The notes under the pieces: generated by a model | Databases searched by the model: none | What the model was told of the DNA's origin: nothing | Seen by the model: the letters and a program-made list of their open reading frames with translations, nothing else | Assembly: GCF_013359945.1 (NCBI RefSeq) | Contig: NZ_JABWCS010000221.1 | Coordinates: 310,001-374,000, forward strand | Origin: Paenibacillus agri | Lineage (GTDB): Bacteria; Bacillota; Bacilli; Paenibacillales; Paenibacillaceae | Direction: 5' to 3' | DNA length: 64,000 bases | Shown: positions 41,256 through 50,235 of the stretch, in pieces | How positions within the stretch are numbered: position 1 is the stretch's first letter | Layout: every line of letters starts with the position of its first letter | Made by a program: the position numbers and the translations under genes

Positions 41256-44200
41256 AGACCATACTTAAGGCCCGATGGGCCATCATTGTGATCTGGATTG
41301 CAGCGGCTGTTGTATTGATGTTGACAGCACCTGGAATGTCCGATCTAGTCCGCGAGAAGGGACAGATTGCGGTTCCGGCCGGATATTCTTCATCCAGAGC
41401 AGCCGAGATTATGAAAGAAGCTGCTGAGGCCAAAGGCGGGGAGACGCTCCATCAAGTTGCACTTGTGTTCAACAAGCCGCAAGGCATTGGGGCCAAGGAA
41501 ATGGAGAGTATTAAGCAAGGCGTTGAGAAGCTGAACCAGAATAAAGCCGATCTCAAACTGGACTCCATTACCGACCCGTTCTCGCAAAGTGAGCTGAAAG
41601 ATACACTGATCGCCAAGGATGGCAAAACAATTATGGTGGCGTTGTTTGTCGCTGGCAGTGATGAAGACGTCAAGTTGCTTCCAGGTAAAGTAGACGCGCT
41701 ACTGAAAGATGTGGACGCTGATCATTATCTGACGAGTGAAGGTTTGATTACCGAAGACACGATTGCCAGCTCCGAAGCGGGGCTGAAGAAATCAGAATAT
41801 ATAACCGTTGTATTCATTCTTCTAATTCTGTTCTTAGTGTTCCGGTCGTTCGTAGCTCCATTTGTTCCGCTGCTAACTGTGGGATTGAGTTATGTGGTCG
41901 CCCAGTCAGTTGTAGCGTTTCTGGTCGATCGTTATGATTTCCCGCTATCCACGTTCACCCAGATCTTTATGGTGGCCGTATTGTTCGGGATCGGGACGGA
42001 TTACTGTATCCTGCTGATAAGCCGATTCAAGGAAGAACTGGCTGCTTCCGCGGATACCAAAACTGCAATTATTGAGACTTATCGTAAAGCAGGCGGTACG
42101 GTGTTCTACTCCGGCCTTGCCGTGTTTGTGGGTTTTGTAGCCATCGGCTTTTCTAAATTTATGCTGTATCGCTCGGCGGTGGCCGTGGCTGTCGGCATAG
42201 CGGTGATGCTGCTTGCACTAGTGACAGTTGTACCTTTCTTTATGGCTGTCTTGGGCAAAAAGATGTTCTGGCCGTCTCGCGGCAAGCTGGAACACAGCGA
42301 AAGCCGGATCTGGGGCGCGGCAGGCTCCTTCTCCCTGAAAAGACCTTGGGCGGCGCTACTAATCGTAGCAGCTATCGTTGTGCCTTTCCTGGTCACCTAT
42401 GATGGGAAGCTATCCTATAACAGTATGGATGAGATTGGCTCGAACTATGCCTCGGTTAAAGGCTTTAATATTATATCCGAAAGCTTTGGTCCTGGTGAAT
42501 CTATGCCAGGCAAGATCGTGATCAAGAATGACGACCGTATGGACAATTCGGAGTATATCGGGCTTGCGGAGAAGATCAGCCGTGAGCTGGAGAAGGTGGA
42601 AGGGATCAAGACCGTTCGCAGTATGTCGCGTCCGGCAGGCGAAGCGATCAATGACTTCCTGATTCCTACGCAGGTCAAGACGCTTTCAGAGGGTCTGGAC
42701 AAGACGAATGACGGCTTGTCCAAGATTCAGAGCGGCTTGTCAGAAGCAAGCAAGCAGCTTAGTGATAATGCGCCCAAGCTGGCTGAAGCCGTGTCCGGCA
42801 GCGAGAAGCTGACGGAAGGAACGGCGGACTTGAAAGCCGGGATTGTCGCTCTTGGCGACGGCCTATCCCGGATTGAGAGCGGCATTAAGAGCGGCTCAGC
42901 CGGGGCCGGCCAGATCAAAGCCGGACTGCAGCAGGCTGCAACAAGCGCACAGCAGTTGGCGGACGCCAATCAGGCGCTGCTTGCCGGCTACAAAAAAATC
43001 GGCGCAGGTCTGACGGCGCTAGATGGCGGACTTGGCCAGATTCAAGGCCAGCTGCAAGGCGTAGCAACGGCATTGAATGGCCTGAGCACTTCCTTCGCTG
43101 GACTTGAGAGCAGCTATCCGGATCTGCTGCAGGATGTCAATTACCAGACTATTAAAGGCACAGTGACTCAGTCCGGTGCCGGTGCTGCTGGATTGGCGGC
43201 TGGCCTCGGCCAGATTTCGCAGAACTTGAAGGGGGCGGCTGGCGGCCTGACGGAAGCCAATGCCGGTTATGCCAAAGCTGTGGCCGGACAGACTGCACTG
43301 GCACAAGGCTTGCAGAAGCTTGTGGCGGGGATTGGTCAGCTTCAATCGGGACTTAACCAGGCTGCTGACGGTCAAGGCCAGATCGTTGGGAAAATTCCAT
43401 CGATTACAGGCGGTCTGGATCAGCTGCAAGGTGGACAGAAGCAACTGGCGGACGGCTTCGGTCAGTTAACCGGCCAGATCGGACAGTTAACTGCCGGGCT
43501 AAGCGACAGTGCTGATGGGCTGAAGCAGATCTCCGGTGGTCTTGGCTCAGCACAGGATTTCCTGAACCAGATTCATAACGCGAAGGATGATGAATTGAGC
43601 GGATTCTTTGTGCCGGATGAGGCTCTCAAAGCCGACGGCATTCAGCGGGTGTTCGACAACTACCTGACACATGACCGCAAGATTATGACCCTTGATATAG
43701 TGTTCGCGCAGAACCCTTACAGCAAGGAAGCCATCGACAGTGTTAGCAGTATTCAGTCAGCTGTTGAACGTGCGGTGAAAGGAACGAAGCTGGAGAACGC
43801 GGAAATTGCCATTAGTGGCGTAACCAGCACCTACAACGACTTGCAGAACATCTCCAATGCGGACTATAGCCGGACGGTAATCTTGATGCTGGGCGGTATA
43901 TTCATCATCTTGGTTGTTTTGCTCCGTTCCTTCATTATGCCGCTTTACTTGATTCTGTCGCTCGTGATTACTTACTTTACGGCACTGGCGATGACGGAAG
44001 CGATCTTCGTGAACATGCTCGGCTATTCCGGAATCACCTGGTCCACGCCATTCTTCAGCTTCGTTATGCTGGTAGCGCTTGGCGTTGACTATAGTATCTT
44101 CCTTATGGCCCGGTTCAACGAGAACAAGTCATGGGATGTGAAAGAAGCCATCCTGCATGCTATGCGCAATATGGGAACCGTCATTTTGTCGGCAGTAGTC

Positions 44201-44416
44201 ATTCTGGGTGGTACCTTTGCTTCAATGTACCCATCGGGTGTGCTCTCGATGATGCAGATCGCTACTGTAGTGCTTGCCGGCTTGGCCTTGTATGCCTTTA
44301 TCTTCCTGCCGTTCTTCGTGCCGGTGATGGTGAAGATATTCGGGCGGGCCAACTGGTGGCCATTCCCTGACAGCTCTAGTGCTGCTGAGGAGAAATCTAA
44401 TACACTAGATGTGTAG
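41252..44416 (+). CDS. MMPL family RND-type transporter
   Basis: A 1054-residue RND-superfamily membrane protein with two six-helix halves. The proton-relay type motif GIGTDYCILLISRFKEE (about 250) in the first half is mirrored by GVDYSIFLMARFNENK in the second (about 948). A very long extracytoplasmic region between the halves (about 470-790) is coiled and repetitive, with many GL-xx-LQ-G/ALNQLQ-type units. It resembles YdgH/YdfJ-like Bacillus exporters. Translation is coupled to the marR stop. The TTG start is at the overlap. Likely export of lipids or antimicrobial compounds; the substrate is unknown. Confidence 0.9.
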   Translation: MKTILKARWAIIVIWIAAAVVLMLTAPGMSDLVREKGQIAVPAGYSSSRAAEIMKEAAEAKGGETLHQVALVFNKPQGIGAKEMESIKQGVEKLNQNKADLKLDSITDPFSQSELKDTLIAKDGKTIMVALFVAGSDEDVKLLPGKVDALLKDVDADHYLTSEGLITEDTIASSEAGLKKSEYITVVFILLILFLVFRSFVAPFVPLLTVGLSYVVAQSVVAFLVDRYDFPLSTFTQIFMVAVLFGIGTDYCILLISRFKEELAASADTKTAIIETYRKAGGTVFYSGLAVFVGFVAIGFSKFMLYRSAVAVAVGIAVMLLALVTVVPFFMAVLGKKMFWPSRGKLEHSESRIWGAAGSFSLKRPWAALLIVAAIVVPFLVTYDGKLSYNSMDEIGSNYASVKGFNIISESFGPGESMPGKIVIKNDDRMDNSEYIGLAEKISRELEKVEGIKTVRSMSRPAGEAINDFLIPTQVKTLSEGLDKTNDGLSKIQSGLSEASKQLSDNAPKLAEAVSGSEKLTEGTADLKAGIVALGDGLSRIESGIKSGSAGAGQIKAGLQQAATSAQQLADANQALLAGYKKIGAGLTALDGGLGQIQGQLQGVATALNGLSTSFAGLESSYPDLLQDVNYQTIKGTVTQSGAGAAGLAAGLGQISQNLKGAAGGLTEANAGYAKAVAGQTALAQGLQKLVAGIGQLQSGLNQAADGQGQIVGKIPSITGGLDQLQGGQKQLADGFGQLTGQIGQLTAGLSDSADGLKQISGGLGSAQDFLNQIHNAKDDELSGFFVPDEALKADGIQRVFDNYLTHDRKIMTLDIVFAQNPYSKEAIDSVSSIQSAVERAVKGTKLENAEIAISGVTSTYNDLQNISNADYSRTVILMLGGIFIILVVLLRSFIMPLYLILSLVITYFTALAMTEAIFVNMLGYSGITWSTPFFSFVMLVALGVDYSIFLMARFNENKSWDVKEAILHAMRNMGTVILSAVVILGGTFASMYPSGVLSMMQIATVVLAGLALYAFIFLPFFVPVMVKIFGRANWWPFPDSSSAAEEKSNTLDV

Positions 44417-44472
44417 AGTATTGTCACTGAAGGTCCAGATTGTAGCCTGGTGAGAATGCTACACTTCCTTGC

Positions 44473-44522
44473 AAAGAGAGTGTCCCGCAGCAATTGCTGT
44501 TTACTGGGACACTCTCTTTTTT
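44473..44522 (+). terminator. Terminator of marR-MMPL operon
   Basis: A 14-bp perfect stem, AAAGAGAGTGTCCC / GGGACACTCTCTTT, followed by TTTT. Confidence 0.93.
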
Positions 44523-44540
44523 GATTTTTACAAATAAAGA

Positions 44541-44570
44541 GAAACCTTTTTCCCTTCCCGGACATCTAAT
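44541..44570 (+). promoter_or_regulatory. ECF-type promoter, probably autoregulated
   Basis: GAAACCTTTT (44541-44550) and CATCTAAT (44563-44570) with about 16 nt between the cores. They resemble the GAAAC-N16-CGTCTA promoters of Bacillus ECF sigma factors and lie just before the sigma gene. Confidence 0.6.
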
Positions 44571-44618
44571 CAGCATAAAGAGCAGGAAATGAGTGGAAAA
44601 GGAACGGAGGTTTTACAG

Positions 44619-45149
44619 GTGGAAACAGAGGTGACGGAAGAGGTCAGGCGTGCCCAAGCGGGGGATAAAGATGCTTTCATCCATCTTGTGAAAGAGCTGG
44701 AGCTGCAAATGTATACAGTGGCGAAAGCTATTGTGAAAAAGGATGAAGACTGCGCGGATGCCATGCAGGAGACGGCGCTCAAGGCCTATCAGTCGATTGG
44801 GGGTCTGAAGGAGCCGTTATTTTTCAAAACATGGCTGTTACGCATATTGATTAATGAATGCAATCTAATCTTGCGCAAGCGTGCCAAAAGCGTCGTGATG
44901 GCTGAGCTGCCCAGCCTGCATAGAGAGAGTCCTGACTATGAACATATCGATCTGCGTGAAGCCGTGTATCAATTAGAGGAGATCTCGCGGAATATTATTA
45001 TCCTGCATTATTTTCAGGATCTGCCACTTAGCCAAATTGCGGACATCCTGGAGCTGTCTGAAGGTGCAATCAAGACAAGGCTGCATAGGGCTAGAAAGTC
45101 ATTATACCAGTGGCTGGCAGATCCAGCAGAAAGGAAGGTCAACGTATGA
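44619..45149 (+). CDS. ECF RNA polymerase sigma factor
   Basis: A protein of about 176 residues, sigma-70 family group 4. Region 2 includes RRAQAGDKDAFIHLV and AMQETALKAYQSIGGL with FKTWLLRILINEC. Region 4 carries PLSQIADILELSEGAIKTRLHRAR, a helix-turn-helix. The GTG at 44619 has GGAGG 8 nt upstream; an ATG at 44589 would add 10 residues but has a poor site. It overlaps the anti-sigma gene in ATGA. It probably directs RNA polymerase to its own promoter and to other envelope-stress genes (inference). Confidence 0.9.
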   Translation: METEVTEEVRRAQAGDKDAFIHLVKELELQMYTVAKAIVKKDEDCADAMQETALKAYQSIGGLKEPLFFKTWLLRILINECNLILRKRAKSVVMAELPSLHRESPDYEHIDLREAVYQLEEISRNIIILHYFQDLPLSQIADILELSEGAIKTRLHRARKSLYQWLADPAERKVNV

Positions 45150-46249
45150 ACAATCCTGATTTTGAGGCTAAACTTGCCGGTTTGAAGAGTCCTCCCATTG
45201 AAGAAGTTCCGGAATCCGTTCGTAGTAGAATGGACATCACTTATCAAATACTGGACAGCACTACCCAAAACCACGGTCTAGTAAAGAAGAAGCGACGGTG
45301 GTTGCGCCGTATAATCCTTATGACCGGTAGTGTGGCTGTAGCTTGCCTACTTTTTATTGCCCTGGGTTTCTTTTCGCCGGCTATGGCGGAGACCCTTAAG
45401 CAAATTCCTTTTGTGAAGAGTGTGTTCCAGTTAGCGGGAGATCTTGGTCTTCGCAATGCATCAGAGCGTGGATTAACTCACAGCGTGGATCAGAGTATTA
45501 CTCACCAAGGCGTGACACTGGGGGTATCGGAGCTGATGTATGATGGCAGTCGCTTGTCTCTGGTCCTTAGCCGTGAGTCACCGGACTCCTCTGGTGCAAC
45601 ATTTATGGAGACGTGGGCACGCAGACAGGTGGTTTCTGGTAATGAAATCAATAATATCGACTTTTATGTGAATGGGGAGCTCGTGAATACAGCATGGGGA
45701 TTGTCCCCCGGCGGCGACGAGTCTCCGAACTCGGTGATCGTGACCACTTTTGAAGGAGTGCAAGTTCCGGATCAATTTGAGTTCAAGATGGAGGTCCGAT
45801 TGGCTGAGCTGAAGCAGAACTTTACTTTCACGATTCCTGTTACAAAAAATACTGCGGATAGTATTGTACTCACCCCGGCCGAAGTTAAAAGTCATGATCA
45901 TGTCCATATGAGTATTAAGCGGTTAGAACTAAGCCAGACGACCACCCAACTGGTGGTAGAGGTCAAGAGTGAGGCAGGAGAAGGAATGAGTGACACTATC
46001 AAAAAAATACCGGAGAAATATAAATTTCCTGGGTTCCCTAATTTCAATTTTGATCTTTTCGATGAGCAGGGGCGGATGCTTGTCTCCATCGGTGGGAATG
46101 GAAGCGGTGATGAAGAGGGGATAAAGTATACCACTTCGTTCGAACCTCTTGACCCAATGCCAAGAATTCTCATAGTGAAGCCCTTCATCTGGATGGAAAC
46201 CCAGAAACAATATATCTCCGAGCTTGAATTTATAGTACCTGTGAAATGA
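45146..46249 (+). CDS. Membrane anti-sigma factor, DUF4179 type
   Basis: A 367-residue single-pass protein. The cytoplasmic N-terminus (about 1-50) is short, charged and likely binds the sigma factor, then a transmembrane helix (about 55-75: RIILMTGSVAVACLLFIALG). The outside DUF4179-like region (about 80-180) starts with AETLKQIPFVKSVFQLAGD, and a second beta-rich domain follows. It overlaps the sigma gene by 4 nt with a GGAAGG site, typical of a sigma/anti-sigma pair. The trigger is unknown. Confidence 0.85.
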   Translation: MNNPDFEAKLAGLKSPPIEEVPESVRSRMDITYQILDSTTQNHGLVKKKRRWLRRIILMTGSVAVACLLFIALGFFSPAMAETLKQIPFVKSVFQLAGDLGLRNASERGLTHSVDQSITHQGVTLGVSELMYDGSRLSLVLSRESPDSSGATFMETWARRQVVSGNEINNIDFYVNGELVNTAWGLSPGGDESPNSVIVTTFEGVQVPDQFEFKMEVRLAELKQNFTFTIPVTKNTADSIVLTPAEVKSHDHVHMSIKRLELSQTTTQLVVEVKSEAGEGMSDTIKKIPEKYKFPGFPNFNFDLFDEQGRMLVSIGGNGSGDEEGIKYTTSFEPLDPMPRILIVKPFIWMETQKQYISELEFIVPVK

Positions 46250-46263
46250 CGATAACAGCAAAG

Positions 46264-46312
46264 AACCTCCGGGGGCCACGTGAAATGTGGATTCCGGAGG
46301 TTTTCTTTTTTT
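46264..46312 (+). terminator. Terminator of the sigma/anti-sigma operon
   Basis: Stem AACCTCCGG / CCGGAGGTT followed by TTCTTTTTTT. Confidence 0.9.
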
Positions 46313-46340
46313 ACGCTTAAGGATGTAAGAGGATCGTCAT

Positions 46341-47012
46341 CTATCTCATTTTGGCAAAAAAGCTGCGCAGCGCCCAGCCGCGTTCCTGGCGTTTCTTGTA
46401 TTTGGGAAGCGATCGGTAGATCGCTGTGGACTCTGCAAAAGCACTCTTCGCTTCTTCTTCCCTTCCTAGCGCCCGGTACATCGATCCAGCCAGATAATAA
46501 GCTTCACTGGAGGAAGATTGAATCTCTTGGAACTCGCTGACATAGTGAAGCGCCTTGTCGCGGTCTGTATGACGGAAAATCTCAGCCAGTCGCAGATAGG
46601 GTTGACCGTATTGGGCTCTGCGGTTAATGTCCAGTCCTTTCAGTACCTGAGCTTCGCCTTCTTCCATCTGTCCCAGCTTCAAATTCACGTGTCCAAGCTC
46701 GACCCAATATTCGGCAGACTGCTCATAACGGTCTTCAATTTCCTGCAGTAATTTCTTAGCTTCATTGAATTTTTTGCGTTCCGACAAATACCGGGCCAGT
46801 TCAAATTTAGAGGATACATCATTGGGATTAAGCGAAATAGTAGTTCTCAGTTTGGAAATTTGCCGTGATCTGCGGAAGGGTTTTGCTATGCTAGGCAAGA
46901 TGCCGACAAAACGGCGATCCAGTACATACAGAATAATTAGCAGAATGAGCAGAGCAAGAAAAGGATTGCCGATAAATCGGAATAACAGGATGAATCCGAG
47001 AATTTTGAACAT
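46341..47012 (-). CDS. Tetratricopeptide repeat membrane protein
   Basis: A 223-residue protein with one or two hydrophobic helices at the N-terminus (about 1-32) and a cytoplasmic TPR array (about 45-205). The array has repeat-like units such as LARYLSERKKFNEAKKLLQEI, VELGHVNLKLGQMEEGEAQV and AGSMYRALGREEEAKSAF. The C-terminal tail is basic. TPR proteins mediate protein contacts; the partner is unknown. An AGGAGGAC site lies just before the ATG on the minus strand. Single gene. Confidence 0.75.
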   Translation of the reverse strand: MFKILGFILLFRFIGNPFLALLILLIILYVLDRRFVGILPSIAKPFRRSRQISKLRTTISLNPNDVSSKFELARYLSERKKFNEAKKLLQEIEDRYEQSAEYWVELGHVNLKLGQMEEGEAQVLKGLDINRRAQYGQPYLRLAEIFRHTDRDKALHYVSEFQEIQSSSSEAYYLAGSMYRALGREEEAKSAFAESTAIYRSLPKYKKRQERGWALRSFFAKMR

Positions 47013-47055
47013 ATTGTCCTCCTAGATGAGTGAAATTAAGATTAGGATCGAAGTG

Positions 47056-47247
47056 TAATTAACGGCATTTTCGTACCTTAAATCCTCTGTCGCTACCGGC
47101 TAGTGGGGATTAAGTGCAATATTGTACCTTAAATCTTCCAGAATACCCGTACAAGCGTGATTTTTCGAAAAATAAGATACAATAATGCCCTTATTTCCCT
47201 CTTTCACCTATATTAAAGAAAAATAAGGTACAAAAATGCTGTTAATT
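47056..47247. repeat. Four-unit palindromic element E2 (forward-forward-reverse-reverse)
   Basis: Units lie at 47056-47084, 47109-47135, 47168-47194 and 47218-47247. The two forward units share TTAA..GCA.T.TT.GTACCTTAAATC. The two reverse units share AAAATAAG[AG]TACAA[TA]AATGC. The outermost pair is nearly perfectly complementary over about 28 nt. Unit spacing (53, 32 and 53 nt) and total length (192 nt) are almost the same as in E1. Confidence 0.8.
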
Positions 47248-47283
47248 GGGGAGAAGGCCCCCTTTTTTCACTGTTAAGCAACT

Positions 47284-47535
47284 GGTGAAGGGGAATATAC
47301 CGCTTCTGGTGGTTAAATCTGTCGAAAGTCATATTCCAGTGAAAGTTTTCCTATAGAAAGCTCTCAGGCAGGAGCGCCTTGCGCCCTATTGTGTTGGCAT
47401 TGTTCAACCGGAGCTTGCGACAGTTCCTATGGAAAGCTTTCAGGCGAGCGCTTTGCGACTACAGTACCAAGCTTCCCCGTGCGCTCATCTTCAGTTTTTC
47501 GTGAATTTCTTTTGTTCGGCTTATATGGGCTATAT
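47284..47535 (-). repeat. Dispersed intergenic repeat, degenerate copy C
   Basis: It shares the ACCGCTTCTGGTGGTTAAATCT block with copy B, CTATGGAAAGCTTTCAGGCGA and ACTACAGTACCAAGCTTCCCCGTG (a variant of the GGAACTGGAGG/TTTGGAAC region). It also shares TTTCTTTTGTTCGGCTTATA. The central GGAAAGCTTTCAGGC-type module is duplicated (CTATAGAAAGCTCTCAGGC near 47350 and again near 47430). It is more diverged than A and B. Confidence 0.65.
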
Positions 47536-47658
47536 TTGTTATTTTAATGTGTTCTATATCATTTGTCTTCTTATGTATTACGGTGCTGCGGTATTTCGTT
47601 ATAATAGGATGTGTTCGGCCAGGATAATTATACCATAATCTGAGAAGGAGATCAGGTG

Positions 47659-49066
47659 ATGAAGTTATCTCGATCCAAGTTCCTTATGCTTAGTGTTGTT
47701 TTATGTGTAGCTTTAGTGTGGGTGTCCATACCTCAAGCTGCTGGTGCAGCGGAAGTGCCGTCTACGGCAAAACTTTCAAATATCAAGAAGGTAATTACCT
47801 CTCCAGGCTTCTGGGGCGGGAACTCCTTCGCGCTTGGCCAAGACGGTACCGTGTGGGCTTGGGGGAGCAATGTCTATGGACAATTTGGTAACGGAGTCGC
47901 CAGTCCTGAGGGTTGGACGATCACTCCTCACCGTCTGGGAATGGAACTCCCCGGCTGATTCTGAAACCGGATATACCACTCTGCCTGCGGCAGTGAAGGT
48001 GCCGGGCTTAAGTGGAATCAAATGGGTTGGCAGTGAAAGTTACCATGCCGCGCTCAAGGATAATGGTACCTTATGGGTATGGGGAACCGGGGGTCAGGAA
48101 GATAACACAGGTCTCCCAAAGACGCCGACTCCGGTCAGCAGTCTTTACAATGTCAAGTCAGTGGTATTTAACGGTGACAGCTTAGTTGCCCTGACGAACA
48201 GTGGCGCAGTATGGTCATCTGTCGGCGGCTGGAAGAGCAGTGACTCCGGGGTTCCCGGTTATCCAATCAAGCTGCAGAAGATGTCTTCCCAATCCGGCAT
48301 AATTTCAATAGAAACGAACGGCATGTTCAACCTCGTGCAGAACCAGAAGGGTGAATACTGGATATGGAGAGCAGGGAGTAATCAGAAGTTGCTTCAGAAA
48401 ATTATATCATTGAGCAACATCGCCAGATTGGAGCTGAATCTGGATGGTTTTGCCGCTGTCCGGAAGGATGGCACAGTCTGGACATGGGGTTATAAGTATG
48501 CTGCCGACGGCCAGCTTAGTTTTACACAGCCGAGGCAGATTAAAGGGCTGCACGCGCCGGTGTCCTTTGCCACAGGAGAAAACAGCAAATATGCGGTTCT
48601 GAAAGATGGAACGGTTGCCGCCTGGGGCACGAACATGTTCGGTCAATTGGGCATCAGTGCTCTTGATTCCCGTCCTTTTACGGTTTCCCCCCTATTGAAA
48701 CCCGTAACGCTAATAATTGACGGACAGACTGTGGAGCCTCTCCAGCCACCGGTTTTCAAGGAGGGCAGAGTGCTGGTTCCGCTGCGGGATGTAGCTCAAA
48801 GTCTCGGTTATACCATCGGGTCTGTGGGCGGCATCATGACATTGACCAAGGATGGAAACGTAGTTGCGCTTCAAGATGGGAATTACGAGCTGGGAAATGG
48901 CAGAATCCTCCCAATGGGGGAGGGCATTAAGGTGAGCTACACCTCGATGGTTCCGGCAGCCCAGCTAGCACAGGCCCTGGGCTTTGCAACAAGGTGGGAG
49001 GGCAGTTTATATAGCCTCACCTTGCAGAGTAAGCAAGAAAATATGATTAATCTAATCCAGCAATAA
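47659..49066 (+). pseudogene. Secreted RCC1-repeat protein with CuAO-N domain, frameshifted
   Basis: The gene begins at ATG 47659 with AAGGAG 8 nt upstream and encodes a signal peptide (cleavage near residue 31) and the first RCC1-type repeat, FALGQDGTVWAWGSNVYGQFG. That frame stops at 47956-47958. The protein continues in another frame from near 47930 (WEWNSPADSETGYTTL) through further RCC1-like repeats (HAALKDNGTLWVWG, AAVRKDGTVWTWGYK, AVLKDGTVAAWGTNMFG) and a C-terminal copper-amine-oxidase-N-like domain to 49066. The two parts join with a one-base shift between about 47900 and 47945. It could be a real mutation, a slippage site or a sequencing error. The protein is normally a cell-surface beta-propeller of unknown ligand. 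Confidence 0.75.
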
Positions 49067-49156
49067 AGTTATCTTCTAATTACAGGAGATAAATGATATG
49101 TTAGGCGTAATCGTACTAATGGTTTTTATTTCATAGCGGGGAAAGAAGGATGAATG

Positions 49157-50155
49157 ATGGAGCAGAACTTGACAACGGTGAAGCTGCGCCCACTGGGTCA
49201 GTCTTCGCTTTCCGTCTCGCCACTGGGACTGGGATGCTGGCAGTTCAGCCGGGGGAAAGGACTGGTGGGCAGCTATTGGAGCAACCTGAATGAAGGTGAT
49301 ATTCTCGAGATTGTGCGGGTTAGCCTTGAAGGCGGCATGAACTGGGTGGATACGGCAGAGGTTTACGGCGGAGGTAAATCAGAGGAAGCTCTGGCCCAGG
49401 TTCTTGACGAGCTGCGGCAGGAGGGAAGTCCCCAGGCGGCTCCGCTAATCGCGACCAAGTGGTGGCCACTTTTCCGCACCGCGGGTTCGATTACCTCGAC
49501 GATAGAGGAGCGGATTGGGTGCCTGGGTGGACGAACCATTGACCTGTACCAGATTCACCAGCCATTCTCCTTGTCCACGATTGCTCAGGAGATGAAGGCG
49601 ATGGCTGGCTTGGTTAAAGCGGGAAAAATCCGTTATGTCGGAGTCAGCAATTATTCGGCGAAGCAGATGGTCGCGGCTCACCGCCTGTTGCAGCAGGATG
49701 GACTGACGTTGGTCTCCAATCAGGTCAAATACAATCTGCTCGACCGGGCGATTGACCGCAACGGAATTCTGGAGGCTGCGAAGGAGCATGGCATTTCAAT
49801 CATTGCTTATTCTCCACTGCAGCAGGGACTGCTCACGGGTCGATTCCACCATGATCCGGCGCAGATTCAAGCCCTGACCCGCAGCCGCCGGTTGATGTCC
49901 GGTTTAAATGAAAAGAGCCTGGCACGCAGTCGGCCATTAATAGAGGCTTTGGATGCCCTCGGTCGAAAATACAATGCGACCTCAGGGCAGATCGCACTGA
50001 ATTGGCTGATTCATTATCACGGCGATACGGTTGTGGCGATTCCGGGTGCGTCGAAGGTGCGGCATGCCGAGGAAAACATCGGTGCGATGACCTTCCAGCT
50101 TACGGCTGATGAATTGGAGCAGCTCAATGAAGCCTCCTGGGCCGCGGTCAAATAA
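49157..50155 (+). CDS. Aldo/keto reductase
   Basis: A TIM-barrel NADPH-dependent oxidoreductase of about 332 residues. The catalytic tetrad is in MNWVDTAEVYGGGKSEEAL (Asp and Tyr, about 58-66), IATKWWP (Lys) and LYQIHQP (His). The cofactor end is in AIPGASKVRHAEENIGA (about 296-312). Substrate is unknown. ATGs at 49154 and 49157 are both possible; the second has the better distance from GAAAGAAGGA. Confidence 0.85.
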   Translation: MEQNLTTVKLRPLGQSSLSVSPLGLGCWQFSRGKGLVGSYWSNLNEGDILEIVRVSLEGGMNWVDTAEVYGGGKSEEALAQVLDELRQEGSPQAAPLIATKWWPLFRTAGSITSTIEERIGCLGGRTIDLYQIHQPFSLSTIAQEMKAMAGLVKAGKIRYVGVSNYSAKQMVAAHRLLQQDGLTLVSNQVKYNLLDRAIDRNGILEAAKEHGISIIAYSPLQQGLLTGRFHHDPAQIQALTRSRRLMSGLNEKSLARSRPLIEALDALGRKYNATSGQIALNWLIHYHGDTVVAIPGASKVRHAEENIGAMTFQLTADELEQLNEASWAAVK

Positions 50156-50172
50156 CATAGCAAGCTATATAC

Positions 50173-50211
50173 AAAGAGCCTCCGAGGACCCTTGGTCACT
50201 TGGAGGCTCTT
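50173..50211. terminator. Terminator between convergent genes
   Basis: The stem AAAGAGCCTCC / GGAGGCTCTT has an inner GAGGACC/GGTCAC part, between the aldo/keto reductase and RNase J genes. Confidence 0.75.
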
Positions 50212-50235
50212 GTCTGTCTATCCATGCTGTAGCCG

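Larger units (their letters stand above)
47013..47658. other. 646-nt gene-free region with two repeat elements
   Basis: This gap holds the four-unit element E2 and the degenerate dispersed repeat copy C (both listed separately). A 69-codon frame over copy C has no ribosome binding site and is rejected. Confidence 0.7.

Noticed and set aside
47429..47638. A 69-codon frame over the degenerate repeat copy C
   Set aside because: It has no ribosome binding site, a biased composition from the repeat itself and no resemblance to a known protein.
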